A stretch of 64,000 bases of DNA, taken from Desulfovibrio sp. ZJ369. GTDB lineage: Bacteria; Desulfobacterota; Desulfovibrionia; Desulfovibrionales; Desulfovibrionaceae. The notes under the pieces are model-generated. The model was not told the origin of the DNA, made no database searches, and saw only the letters and a program-made list of their open reading frames with translations. Position numbers and translations under genes: made by a program. The stretch spans positions 1 through 64,000 of the forward strand of contig NZ_JAAKEI010000001.1 in the NCBI RefSeq assembly GCF_011039085.1, read 5' to 3'. Positions 11,090-18,602 of the stretch are shown one piece after another (within the stretch, counting starts at the first letter, position 1; every line of letters begins with the position of its first letter).

Positions 11090-13404
11090 ACCCGCGCAAG
11101 TTCCGGCGCGGCTTTGGCCGGGGCGCGCGGGGAAAGCACGGGCCCCGCCGGCTCAAGGGCCAGGGCGTCGCCCTTGAGCGTCAGGCGCGCCGCGCCGCCT
11201 TTTTTCAATGAGCCGAACAAGAGCTCATGGGCCAGGCGATCCTCCAGCTCGTTGCGCAGCAGGCGGCGCAACGGCCGCGCGCCCATGGCCGGATCAAAGC
11301 CCTTGTCGGCCAGCCATTGCCGCGCCTTGTCGCTCACGCTCAGTCTGACGTTGCGTTGCGCAAGGGTTTTCCGGATTTGCGCCGTGAACTTGTCCACAAT
11401 GCGCAGCATCATTTCCCGCGACAGGCTCTGGAAGGGCACCAGCGCGTCCAGACGGTTGCGGAACTCGGGGGTGAAAAGGTTTTCCACGGCCCTGAGGCCC
11501 TTGCGGGCCGCGTCCTGAGGCGCGGCGTCGGCAAAGCCCATAGCTTGACGGGACATTTCAAAGGCCCCGGCATTGGAGGTCATGATCAGGATGACATGCG
11601 AAAAGTCGGTTTTGCGCCCGGTGTTGTCCGTCAGGGTCGCGTAATCCATGACTTGCAGCAGCACATTGAAGATGTCCGGGTGGGCTTTTTCCACCTCGTC
11701 GAGCAAGACCACGGAATAGGGAGCCTTGCGCACGGCCTCGGTGAGCAGACCGCCCTGATCAAAGCCCACATAGCCCGGAGGCGCGCCGATCAGCCGGGAA
11801 ACCGCGTGCTTTTCCATGTATTCGCTCATGTCGTAGCGCAGAAATTCCACCCCCAGGCTCTGCGCCAGGCTGCGCGCCACCTCTGTTTTGCCAACGCCTG
11901 TGGGGCCGTAGAATAAAAAGGCCCCGGCCGGGCGCTGTTCCTGCCCAAGCCCTGCCCTGGCGCGCAGAATGGCCCGCACGGTCAGCTCAATGGCCTGATC
12001 CTGGCCAAAGACCATGTTTTTCAATTCCTTTTCCAGACCGGCCAGCCTGGTCCGCTCCCGCCCGGAAACAGTGCGCAGCGGAATGCCCGCCATGCGGGCC
12101 ACTACCCGCTCCACATCCGCCATGCTCACGGCCGGGCGCGCGTTTTTGCCGGCAGTCGGGACGCGCTTGCCGTCACTGTATCTGAGACGCACGGCCGCCC
12201 CGGCTTCATCCATGACGTCAATGGCTTTGTCCGGCAAAAGGCGATCCCGCACATGGCGGGCCGAAAGTTCCACCATGGCTTTCAGCGTCGGCTGGCTGTA
12301 GCGTACCTTGTGGTGATCGGCATAGCGCTCTTCCAGACCCTGCAGGATGGCCACACATTCGTCTATGCTCGGCTCGTGCAGATCAATGCGCTGAAAACGG
12401 CGGGCCAGGGCGCGATCTTTTTCGAGGTTATTGCGGAATTCTTCATAGGTGGTGGAGCCGATGCACCGCAGCTCGCCGCTTGCCAGCACGGGCTTGAGCA
12501 GATTGGAAGCATCCATGGAACCGCCGGAGGTGGAGCCGGCTCCCACGATGGTATGGATCTCGTCAATGAACAAAATGGCGTCCGGCAAGGCTTTCAGGGC
12601 CTGGACAATGGCCTTGAGCCGTCCTTCAAAATCGCCCCTGTAGCGGGTGCCTGCAAGCACCAGCCCCATATCCAGGGCAAAGAGCCGGGTCTTGGCAAAG
12701 AGTTCGGGCACCCGGCCCTGGGCTATGCGCAGTGCCAGGCCCTCGGCCAGAGCCGTTTTGCCCACGCCCGGATCGCCCACAAAAAGCGGGTTGTTCTTGC
12801 GGCGACGGCAGAGCACCTCAATGGCGCGATCCAGTTCCTGCTCACGCCCCACCAGAGGATCGATTTTCCCTTCCCGGGCGCGCTCCGTGAGATCAACGGC
12901 ATACTGCTTCAAAGGGTCGCCCTTGGCCGCGCGTTCATCACTGTTTTCTTTTTCCACGCCGCGAGAGCCGCCGCCCTCTTCCAGGCCGTGCGAGACAAAG
13001 GTCAGCACATCCAGGCGTTCCACGCCCTGCTTGTGCAGATAAAAAACCGCGTAGCTTTCGTCCTCGTCCATGATCGAAATCAGCAGGTCTCCGAGTTCCA
13101 CGGAGTCTCGGCCCGCCGAGCGAATATGGTTGAGCGCCCGTTCCAGCACGCGCTGCACGCCTTCGGTCTGGGTGACTTCAGGATTGGCCGCGCGCTCCAC
13201 AGGCTCCAGCTCGGTGCGGAAAAAACCCTCCAGCTGTTCACGCAGCACGGCCACGCTGACCCCGCTGCCTTCCAGGATAATCCGCCCTTTCATGCTGTTG
13301 GTCAGCGCGTAAAGCACATGCTCCACAGTGAGCAGATCGTGCCTGCGCCGCTGCACTTCCATGAGCGCATCCCTGAGGACTCCCTGTACATTTTTACTCA
13401 GCAT
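11086..13404 (-). CDS. clpA: ATP-dependent Clp protease ATP-binding subunit ClpA
   Basis: 772 residues. AAA+ unfoldase that feeds substrates to ClpP. N-domain with two repeats (residues 1-145); first AAA module with Walker A GDPGVGKTALAE (about 215) and DEIHTIVGAG; second with GPTGVGKTEVAR (about 500) and DEVEKAHPD. The absence of the ClpB-type coiled-coil insertion between modules separates it from ClpB and ClpC. The C-terminal domain carries GARPLRRLL. The gene starts 9 bases after clpS, the adaptor for N-end-rule substrates. Confidence 0.95.
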   Translation of the reverse strand: MLSKNVQGVLRDALMEVQRRRHDLLTVEHVLYALTNSMKGRIILEGSGVSVAVLREQLEGFFRTELEPVERAANPEVTQTEGVQRVLERALNHIRSAGRDSVELGDLLISIMDEDESYAVFYLHKQGVERLDVLTFVSHGLEEGGGSRGVEKENSDERAAKGDPLKQYAVDLTERAREGKIDPLVGREQELDRAIEVLCRRRKNNPLFVGDPGVGKTALAEGLALRIAQGRVPELFAKTRLFALDMGLVLAGTRYRGDFEGRLKAIVQALKALPDAILFIDEIHTIVGAGSTSGGSMDASNLLKPVLASGELRCIGSTTYEEFRNNLEKDRALARRFQRIDLHEPSIDECVAILQGLEERYADHHKVRYSQPTLKAMVELSARHVRDRLLPDKAIDVMDEAGAAVRLRYSDGKRVPTAGKNARPAVSMADVERVVARMAGIPLRTVSGRERTRLAGLEKELKNMVFGQDQAIELTVRAILRARAGLGQEQRPAGAFLFYGPTGVGKTEVARSLAQSLGVEFLRYDMSEYMEKHAVSRLIGAPPGYVGFDQGGLLTEAVRKAPYSVVLLDEVEKAHPDIFNVLLQVMDYATLTDNTGRKTDFSHVILIMTSNAGAFEMSRQAMGFADAAPQDAARKGLRAVENLFTPEFRNRLDALVPFQSLSREMMLRIVDKFTAQIRKTLAQRNVRLSVSDKARQWLADKGFDPAMGARPLRRLLRNELEDRLAHELLFGSLKKGGAARLTLKGDALALEPAGPVLSPRAPAKAAPELARV

Positions 13405-13413
13405 ATCTTTTTC

Positions 13414-13734
13414 TCAATGGATCTTTTCCATAGTGCATTTAAGGGGAAAACCGGCAGCCCGTGCCTGCCGGTGGACCCGGCTGACCTTGGCTTCGGCTAC
13501 TTCATGGGTAAAGACGCCGCACTCGCCCACGCCGCGCTGATGCACGGCCAGGGTGATGGCTGCGGCTTCCTGCGGGGATTTATGAAAAATCCCGCAGAGA
13601 ACGTCGACCACAAAATCCATGCTGGTGTAGTCGTCATTATGCAGCAATACAAGATAGCGATCCGGCTCTTTGAGCTTTTTTTCGACGATGATCCGGATTT
13701 CTCCGTCGGACTCGCCCGAAGTATGCAAAGGCAT
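13414..13734 (-). CDS. clpS: ATP-dependent Clp protease adaptor ClpS
   Basis: 106 residues. Binds N-degron side chains and delivers them to ClpA. The diagnostic block YLVLLHNDDYTSMDFVV lies at about 28-44, with the paired aspartates and the Met of the hydrophobic pocket, followed by HKSPQEAAAITLAVHQRG and GVFTHEVAEAKV. Length and order are typical. Together with clpA and aat it forms a complete bacterial N-end-rule module. Confidence 0.95.
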   Translation of the reverse strand: MPLHTSGESDGEIRIIVEKKLKEPDRYLVLLHNDDYTSMDFVVDVLCGIFHKSPQEAAAITLAVHQRGVGECGVFTHEVAEAKVSRVHRQARAAGFPLKCTMEKIH

Positions 13735-13769
13735 GGGATGCTTCTCCTCACTGATGATCCGCGTCTTGA

Positions 13770-14411
13770 TCAGGGCAAAGGCTCCTCTCCCGGCTGCGGG
13801 GCTGCCTTGTATGTCAGGCCCAGCCTTTGCCGCCAGAGCTGATTCTGCTCCTTGTCAAAGACAAAGGAAAGGGCCGGCGGCAGGCTGTATCGGAGGCGCC
13901 AGTCCTGATGCAACTGATGATAAGTTTTGATGCTTATTTGCGCATTGTCAAGGCCCAGTCGCTGCTGGACGCTGGAGATGCGCCCGGCCGGGCCTTCCAT
14001 TTCCACTACATTTGCAAAAGGCAGGATATCCAGTTCCACTTCCACGTCTTCCAGCCGCCAGGGCTCGCGGATTTTTTCGTAGCGCGCGGCCACGCCGTAG
14101 CCCATGCCCTCCAGCAGGTTCTGCATGGCGGTCTTGTCCGCGATTTCCAGTTCATGCTCCTCACGCACCTTGAAATGCTCGCTGTGCGGCACAGGCAGCT
14201 TGAGCGTGAGCAGATGGCGGATCCTGCCCGGCCATTCCCGGGTGCGCAGGCGCAGAAGCCGGCGATTTGCACGCAACTGCCCCGCCGCGGTGTCGAAAAT
14301 CAGATTGCTTTCAAAATGCGCTCCGGCACTTTCCGCCCCCTGTTCCTGAAGGCTGCGGCGCAGAAGTTCAAAATCCACATTGAGATATTTTCGCTCCACT
14401 TCCAATGGCAT
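13770..14411 (-). CDS. CYTH-domain protein (class IV adenylate cyclase/triphosphatase-like)
   Basis: 213 residues beginning MPLEVERKYL, the E-x-E-x-K signature of CYTH triphosphate-tunnel enzymes, which hydrolyse inorganic triphosphate or thiamine triphosphate or, in CyaB, make cAMP. Further charged strands of the tunnel are RRLLRLRTRE, LLTLKLP, REEHELEI and EVELDILP, and YHQLHQDW lies near the C-terminus. The sequence alone does not decide the substrate. The gene follows radA by 15 bases in the same direction and precedes clpS. Confidence 0.8.
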   Translation of the reverse strand: MPLEVERKYLNVDFELLRRSLQEQGAESAGAHFESNLIFDTAAGQLRANRRLLRLRTREWPGRIRHLLTLKLPVPHSEHFKVREEHELEIADKTAMQNLLEGMGYGVAARYEKIREPWRLEDVEVELDILPFANVVEMEGPAGRISSVQQRLGLDNAQISIKTYHQLHQDWRLRYSLPPALSFVFDKEQNQLWRQRLGLTYKAAPQPGEEPLP

Positions 14412-14426
14412 GACCGGCTCCGAATA

Positions 14427-15776
14427 CTATGCGCCTCTGTGGAACAGGCGTTGCTGGAGGGCCGCAATGGCGGCAATGCCGCCCTGATCCGCGCCGGGGT
14501 GCACAATGGGCGTAAAGCCCAGCCGCCGGGCCTGGGAAAGGCGCAAATCATGCGCGGCCACATGCCGGACCTGGCCGTTGAGATCCACCTCGCCCCAGAA
14601 CACGCATTTTTCCGGCAGGGGCACGTCATAGTAGGAGGAAAGCACGGCGGCAACCAGCGCCAGATCCAGGCCCGGCTCCTGCAGGCGCATGCCGCCCCCG
14701 ACCTTGGCATAGATATCGACCTGCCCGAAATTGAGCTTGAGCCGTTTTTCGAGCACGGCCAGCAGCAGATGCAGGCGATTGGCGTCAAAGCCCAGGGCCG
14801 CGCGGCGCGGGATGCTCAAAAAGGTGCGCGCCACCAGGGCCTGCACTTCCACGGCCAGGGGCCGCTGCCCGTCCACAGCCATGACCACGGCCGTGCCGGA
14901 AAGCGATGCGTCGCGCGCGCCCAGAAAAAAGGTGGAGGGATCATCCACAATCTGCATGCCGCTCTCGGCCATGCGAAAGACCAGCAATTCTTCATTGGGG
15001 CCGAAACGGTTCTTGAAGACGCGCAAAAGCCGGAACATCTGGCGGCGATCCCCTTCCAGGGAAATCACCGTGTCCACCATGTGCTCCAGCAGGCGCGGCC
15101 CGGCCAGCACGCCGTCCTTGGTCACATGCCCCACCAGAATCAGGGTGCAGCCCAGCCGGCGGCAGGCCTCCAGCAGGGCCGTGGCCACGGCGCGCACCTG
15201 GCTGACGTTGCCGGGCAGGCCTTCGGCCTCAAGGCTGGTCAGGGTCTGCACCGAATCCACCACCACCAGGGCGGGCGGCGCGGCGTTCAGGGCTTCCAGC
15301 ACGTCTTCCACCCGTGAGGTGGCCATTGCCAGCAAATTGGGATCGAGCATGTCAAGCCGCTCGGCGCGGGCCTTGATCTGCGGCAGGGATTCCTCGCCGC
15401 TGGCATAGAGCACGGGCCGCCCCTGGGCCGCCACCAGACCGGCCACCTGCAAAAGCAGGGTGGATTTGCCAATGCCCGGCTCGCCGCCCAGCAAAATGGC
15501 CGCGCCCGGCATCAGGCCTTTGCCCAGCACTCTGTCCAGGGCCTTGAGCCCGCTGCCGTAAGGCGTATGCCCGGCATCGGCCACGTCACGCAACGGCACA
15601 GGGCGATCGGCCGCCGCCCCGGCAACAGCCCCGGCGCGCTGCCGCCCGGCAGGTTGCCGGGCCTGGCTCACGGCCTGAAGCGTGTTCCATTCGCGGCACT
15701 TGGGGCACTGGCCGCGCCACTGGGGGGTCTGGGCCCCGCAGGCCGAGCAGATAAACACTTCACGCGCCTTTGACAT
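14427..15776 (-). CDS. radA: DNA repair protein RadA
   Basis: 449 residues. RecA-like branch-migration helicase for recombination intermediates. N-terminal zinc finger CSACGAQTPQWRGQCPKC (about 11-28), Walker A GGEPGIGKST (about 97), the RadA-specific KNRFGPNEE (about 257), and a C-terminal Lon-like domain (GFDANRLHLLLAVLEKR; LPEKCVFWGEVDLNGQVR). An Ala/Gln/Arg-rich linker follows the zinc finger. It starts just downstream of the terminator that follows the sigma-54 regulator gene. Confidence 0.95.
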   Translation of the reverse strand: MSKAREVFICSACGAQTPQWRGQCPKCREWNTLQAVSQARQPAGRQRAGAVAGAAADRPVPLRDVADAGHTPYGSGLKALDRVLGKGLMPGAAILLGGEPGIGKSTLLLQVAGLVAAQGRPVLYASGEESLPQIKARAERLDMLDPNLLAMATSRVEDVLEALNAAPPALVVVDSVQTLTSLEAEGLPGNVSQVRAVATALLEACRRLGCTLILVGHVTKDGVLAGPRLLEHMVDTVISLEGDRRQMFRLLRVFKNRFGPNEELLVFRMAESGMQIVDDPSTFFLGARDASLSGTAVVMAVDGQRPLAVEVQALVARTFLSIPRRAALGFDANRLHLLLAVLEKRLKLNFGQVDIYAKVGGGMRLQEPGLDLALVAAVLSSYYDVPLPEKCVFWGEVDLNGQVRHVAAHDLRLSQARRLGFTPIVHPGADQGGIAAIAALQQRLFHRGA

Positions 15777-15791
15777 GCCTGAAAACTACGG

Positions 15792-15819
15792 AAAAAAAAG
15801 GGCGGAAGCAAGCTTCGGC
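15792..15819 (-). terminator. Rho-independent terminator after the isl operon
   Basis: In the leftward direction a stem with arms GCCGAAGC and GCTTCCGC (one mismatch) is followed by CC and eight T. It lies right after the stop codon of the sigma-54 activator gene and before radA, so it probably closes the islA-islB-regulator transcript. Confidence 0.75.
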
Positions 15820-17247
15820 TCACTCTGTCTGACGCGAGCGGCCTTTTGCCCTGGAGGCCGGTCGCCGGGCCTGAAGCTTGCGGAAGATCGTGCTGCGATT
15901 GACTTGAAAAAAATCCGCGACCTTTTGCACGGAACCGTGCACCTGTACAGCCTTCAGCAGAAAATCCCGTTCCATGTCGGCCATGATTTCCTTCAGGGGC
16001 CGCCGGGCCGCGAAAATCTCCTCGTCATACAGGGAAACGTCACGATCCGCTCCGGAAATCTGCGCGGGCAGATCTCTTGGCGAAATCAAGGGGCCGTTGA
16101 GGGTGATCACCAGGCTGTGGATCAGGTTCTGAAGCTCGCGCACGTTGCCGGGCCAGGCATACCCGCTGAGCAACTCCAGGGTCACGTCCATGAAAGCCAT
16201 ACATTTTCGGTACTTGGCCGTATACTGGCGCAGAAAGTGCTCGGCCAGGGGGCGCACGTCCTCCGGGCGCTCGCGCAAAGGCGGAATCCGCACTGTGGCC
16301 ACGTTCAGGCGATAATACAAATCACGTCGAAAGGTCCCGGCCTCCACGCTTTCGGCCAGATCGCGATTGGTGGCGGCAATGACACGCACGTCCACCTTGC
16401 GCGGCGCGGACGAGCCCACCCTCACTATTTCCCCGTCCTGCAGCACACGCAGCAAACGTGTCTGCATGGCCAGCGGCAACTCGCCCACTTCATCCAAAAA
16501 AATAGTGCTGCCGTCGGCGATCTCGAAGTATCCGGCCTTGCCCTTGAGCGAGGCTCCGGTGAACGCGCCGGGCATATAGCCGAACAGCTCGGATTCGGTC
16601 AGCGTCTCGGAAATGCCGCCGCAATCCACTTTGAGCAGGACTTTATCCTTGCGCGGGCTCAGGCTGTGGGTCAGGCGGGCAAAAACCTCTTTGCCCGCGC
16701 CGGTCTCTCCCAGAATCAGCACTGTGGCGTCGGTGGCGGCAAAGCGCGTCAGCAGCGACACAACCTCGTTCATGGCCTGACCGGCGAAGACCGGCTCGCC
16801 GGCACGGGCCTCATGGGCCATATACGCCAATTGATCATTGATTTGATCAATGAGGCGGCACTGCCCGGCTACCTGATCCTGAAGCTGGGCAAGCACGGTG
16901 ATGTCCCGCGCGAAGGTGACCACCAGGCAGAGCTCCCCGGCCTCGTCAAAAACCGGAAAGCCCGAAAGCACCAGCTTTTTGCCGTTTTTGAGCTGCTGCA
17001 CATGTGTGACCGGCCTGCCGGTGCGCACTATTTCCGGATTCAGGATGCGATCAAACACGCCCTCTTCCACCAGGGCGCGCACATTCCTGCCCTGCACGTT
17101 TTCCTGTTTCAGGCCGGTCAACTGCTCATACATGCGGTTGATGCGCAGGGCCGTGCCCGATGTGTCGGAAATGAACACCCCGTCGGAAAGGGCATCAAGA
17201 ATGTGTTCAAAGTATTTGGAAAGAAGCTCCGCGGAGCGGCCGGTCAT
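15820..17247 (-). CDS. Sigma-54-dependent activator (PAS-AAA+-HTH), likely regulator of isl genes
   Basis: 475 residues from the ATG at 17247; longer frames run back into islB and lack a ribosome site. An N-terminal PAS domain (about 8-115; GVFISDTSGTALRINRMYEQ) would sense a ligand. The AAA+ core has Walker A GETGAGKE, the sigma-54 contact loop GAFTGA intact, Walker B TIFLDEVGEL, and RRDLYYRLN. The C-terminal Fis-type HTH is SVQKVADFFQVNRSTIFRKL. The start is 25 bases downstream of the islB stop. By position I infer that it activates islA from the sigma-54 promoter near 21.18 kb, possibly in response to isethionate or a related sulfonate. Confidence 0.9.
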   Translation of the reverse strand: MTGRSAELLSKYFEHILDALSDGVFISDTSGTALRINRMYEQLTGLKQENVQGRNVRALVEEGVFDRILNPEIVRTGRPVTHVQQLKNGKKLVLSGFPVFDEAGELCLVVTFARDITVLAQLQDQVAGQCRLIDQINDQLAYMAHEARAGEPVFAGQAMNEVVSLLTRFAATDATVLILGETGAGKEVFARLTHSLSPRKDKVLLKVDCGGISETLTESELFGYMPGAFTGASLKGKAGYFEIADGSTIFLDEVGELPLAMQTRLLRVLQDGEIVRVGSSAPRKVDVRVIAATNRDLAESVEAGTFRRDLYYRLNVATVRIPPLRERPEDVRPLAEHFLRQYTAKYRKCMAFMDVTLELLSGYAWPGNVRELQNLIHSLVITLNGPLISPRDLPAQISGADRDVSLYDEEIFAARRPLKEIMADMERDFLLKAVQVHGSVQKVADFFQVNRSTIFRKLQARRPASRAKGRSRQTE

Positions 17248-17272
17248 GGCAGTATCCGGATTGAAGTGTCGC

Positions 17273-18214
17273 CTAGCGCGGAATTTGCACCCGCTCGCCC
17301 AGAATGTCCAGTGCGACGCGTTGCAGCCGGGGCAGAACGCCTTCCGCCAATGTGACATCCCCCATGGGCGGTTGGCGATCCAGAAAATGATATTTCTGCG
17401 TGCCCAGGCGATGATACGGGAGGAGCTCGTAGGTGACCCGCTCAAAAGGCCGCAGGAAGGAAGCTATGGCGCGGATGGCTTCCTCATTATCGTTAAAGCC
17501 GGGAATCACCGGCGTGCGCGCCAGAATGGGCAGATCAGGGAACTCCCCGGCCAGGATGCGGAAATTTTCCAGAATGCGCGCATTGGGCCGGCCGGTCTGG
17601 GCCTCATGCACGGCGCTGTCCGGATGTTTGATGTCGAAAAGCGCGTAACTGAGCCAGGGCCCGGCAGCCCGCACGGTTTCCGGCGCGACCATGCCGCAGG
17701 TTTCCACCGCGGTTTTGATCCTTCTGCGACGCGCCTCGCGCAGCAGGGCCACGGCAAACTCGCCCTGCAGCAAGGGTTCGCCGCCGGAAAGAGTCATGCC
17801 GCCGCTGGAGCGAGTATAAAAGGCGGCATCCTGCTCCACCGCGGCCAGCACGTCCTCAACGCTCCGCTTTTTCCCGTACACCAGAAGGCTCTGGGCCGGA
17901 CAGGCTTCGGCACAGGGCATGTCGCAGCCCTCGCAACGAGAGCGGTCAATGCGCAGTTTGCCGTCCTCTCCACACGTCAGGGCTTCGCGTGGGCAGGCCG
18001 CCAGACAACGCGTGCACTTCTCCAGCGTCAGGCAACGCCCGGCATTGTATGCCAGTTCGGGGCGCGCATTCTGGGATTCGGGATTGCTGCACCAGCGACA
18101 GGCGAGCGCGCAGCCCTTGAGAAAAACAATGGTCCGGATGCCCGGCCCGTCATGCACCGAATATTTCTGAATATTGAATACAACGCCTTGCCGTTTACCG
18201 TCTTCCTGGCACAT
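17273..18214 (-). CDS. islB: Glycyl radical activase for isethionate sulfite-lyase
   Basis: 313 residues. A radical SAM enzyme that abstracts hydrogen from the glycine of IslA. The SAM cluster motif is C-x3-C-x2-C within KGCALACRWCSNPE (Cys35, 39, 42). Two extra ferredoxin-like cysteine clusters follow (CTRCLAACP; CEGCDMPCAEACP), as usual for activases of this family, then TLSGGEPLLQ and TPVIPGFND. The start at 18214 has AAGGAAGG upstream. It is separated from islA by about 390 bases containing a stem-loop and a miniature element, so it may be transcribed with islA but expressed at a lower level. Confidence 0.92.
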   Translation of the reverse strand: MCQEDGKRQGVVFNIQKYSVHDGPGIRTIVFLKGCALACRWCSNPESQNARPELAYNAGRCLTLEKCTRCLAACPREALTCGEDGKLRIDRSRCEGCDMPCAEACPAQSLLVYGKKRSVEDVLAAVEQDAAFYTRSSGGMTLSGGEPLLQGEFAVALLREARRRRIKTAVETCGMVAPETVRAAGPWLSYALFDIKHPDSAVHEAQTGRPNARILENFRILAGEFPDLPILARTPVIPGFNDNEEAIRAIASFLRPFERVTYELLPYHRLGTQKYHFLDRQPPMGDVTLAEGVLPRLQRVALDILGERVQIPR

Positions 18215-18240
18215 ACGCCTTCCTTTCCATATGGGGGTAT

Positions 18241-18273
18241 GGCGCGGGAAGAGGGCTGCCCCCCTCCCGCGCC
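18241..18273. other. GC-rich hairpin in the islB leader
   Basis: Inverted repeat GGCGCGGGA ... TCCCGCGCC about 25 bases upstream of the islB start codon. There is no T-run after it in the direction of islB, so it is not a standard terminator. It could reduce ribosome access or stabilise the processed islB message. Confidence 0.4.
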
Positions 18274-18378
18274 CGGGAACCTCCAGAACCTTTTCCGACT
18301 GGAATTATCGCATTGTAATCGGAATCCGCGCCGCTCGCGACCGGGTGGCGACCCGCAGAACCCCTTCAGCCGTTTGAG

Positions 18379-18502
18379 AGCATTTTGCCAATGAAATCAG
18401 CTAGAGCAGATTACCTTTGACTTTTTATGAAAGTCAAAGGTGGCCGCTTTCGCGTCAGCAGAGCATTTTCAAAGAGAAAATGCTCTAAAAGCAATATGCT
18501 CC
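18379..18502. mobile_element. GAGC-type element remnant with a nested shorter copy
   Basis: An outer fragment starts GAGCATTTTGCCAATG and ends near CAATATGCTC. Inside, at TA 18402-18403 and 18486-18487, is an 82-bp copy (18404-18485) with ends GAGCAGATTACCTTTGAC and GAGAAAATGCTC and an internal hairpin CCTTTGACTTT with AAAGTCAAAGG. It lies between islA and islB. Confidence 0.7.
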
Positions 18503-18518
18503 AAGGATAGCTGTGCTG

Positions 18519-18555
18519 GCTTCATCCCTGACGGCGAAGCCGTCAGGGATGAAGC
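18519..18555 (-). other. Perfect 17-bp stem-loop between islA and islB
   Basis: Arms GCTTCATCCCTGACGGC and its exact complement enclose a three-base loop (TTC in the transcript). No T-run follows, so it is more likely an mRNA-stabilising or processing hairpin at the 3' end of the islA message than a terminator. It lies about 50 bases beyond the islA stop. Confidence 0.6.
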
Positions 18556-18602
18556 CAAGGGGCAGCGCTACGCAGGCAAAAGAACCAATGCAGAGACAGC
18601 CT

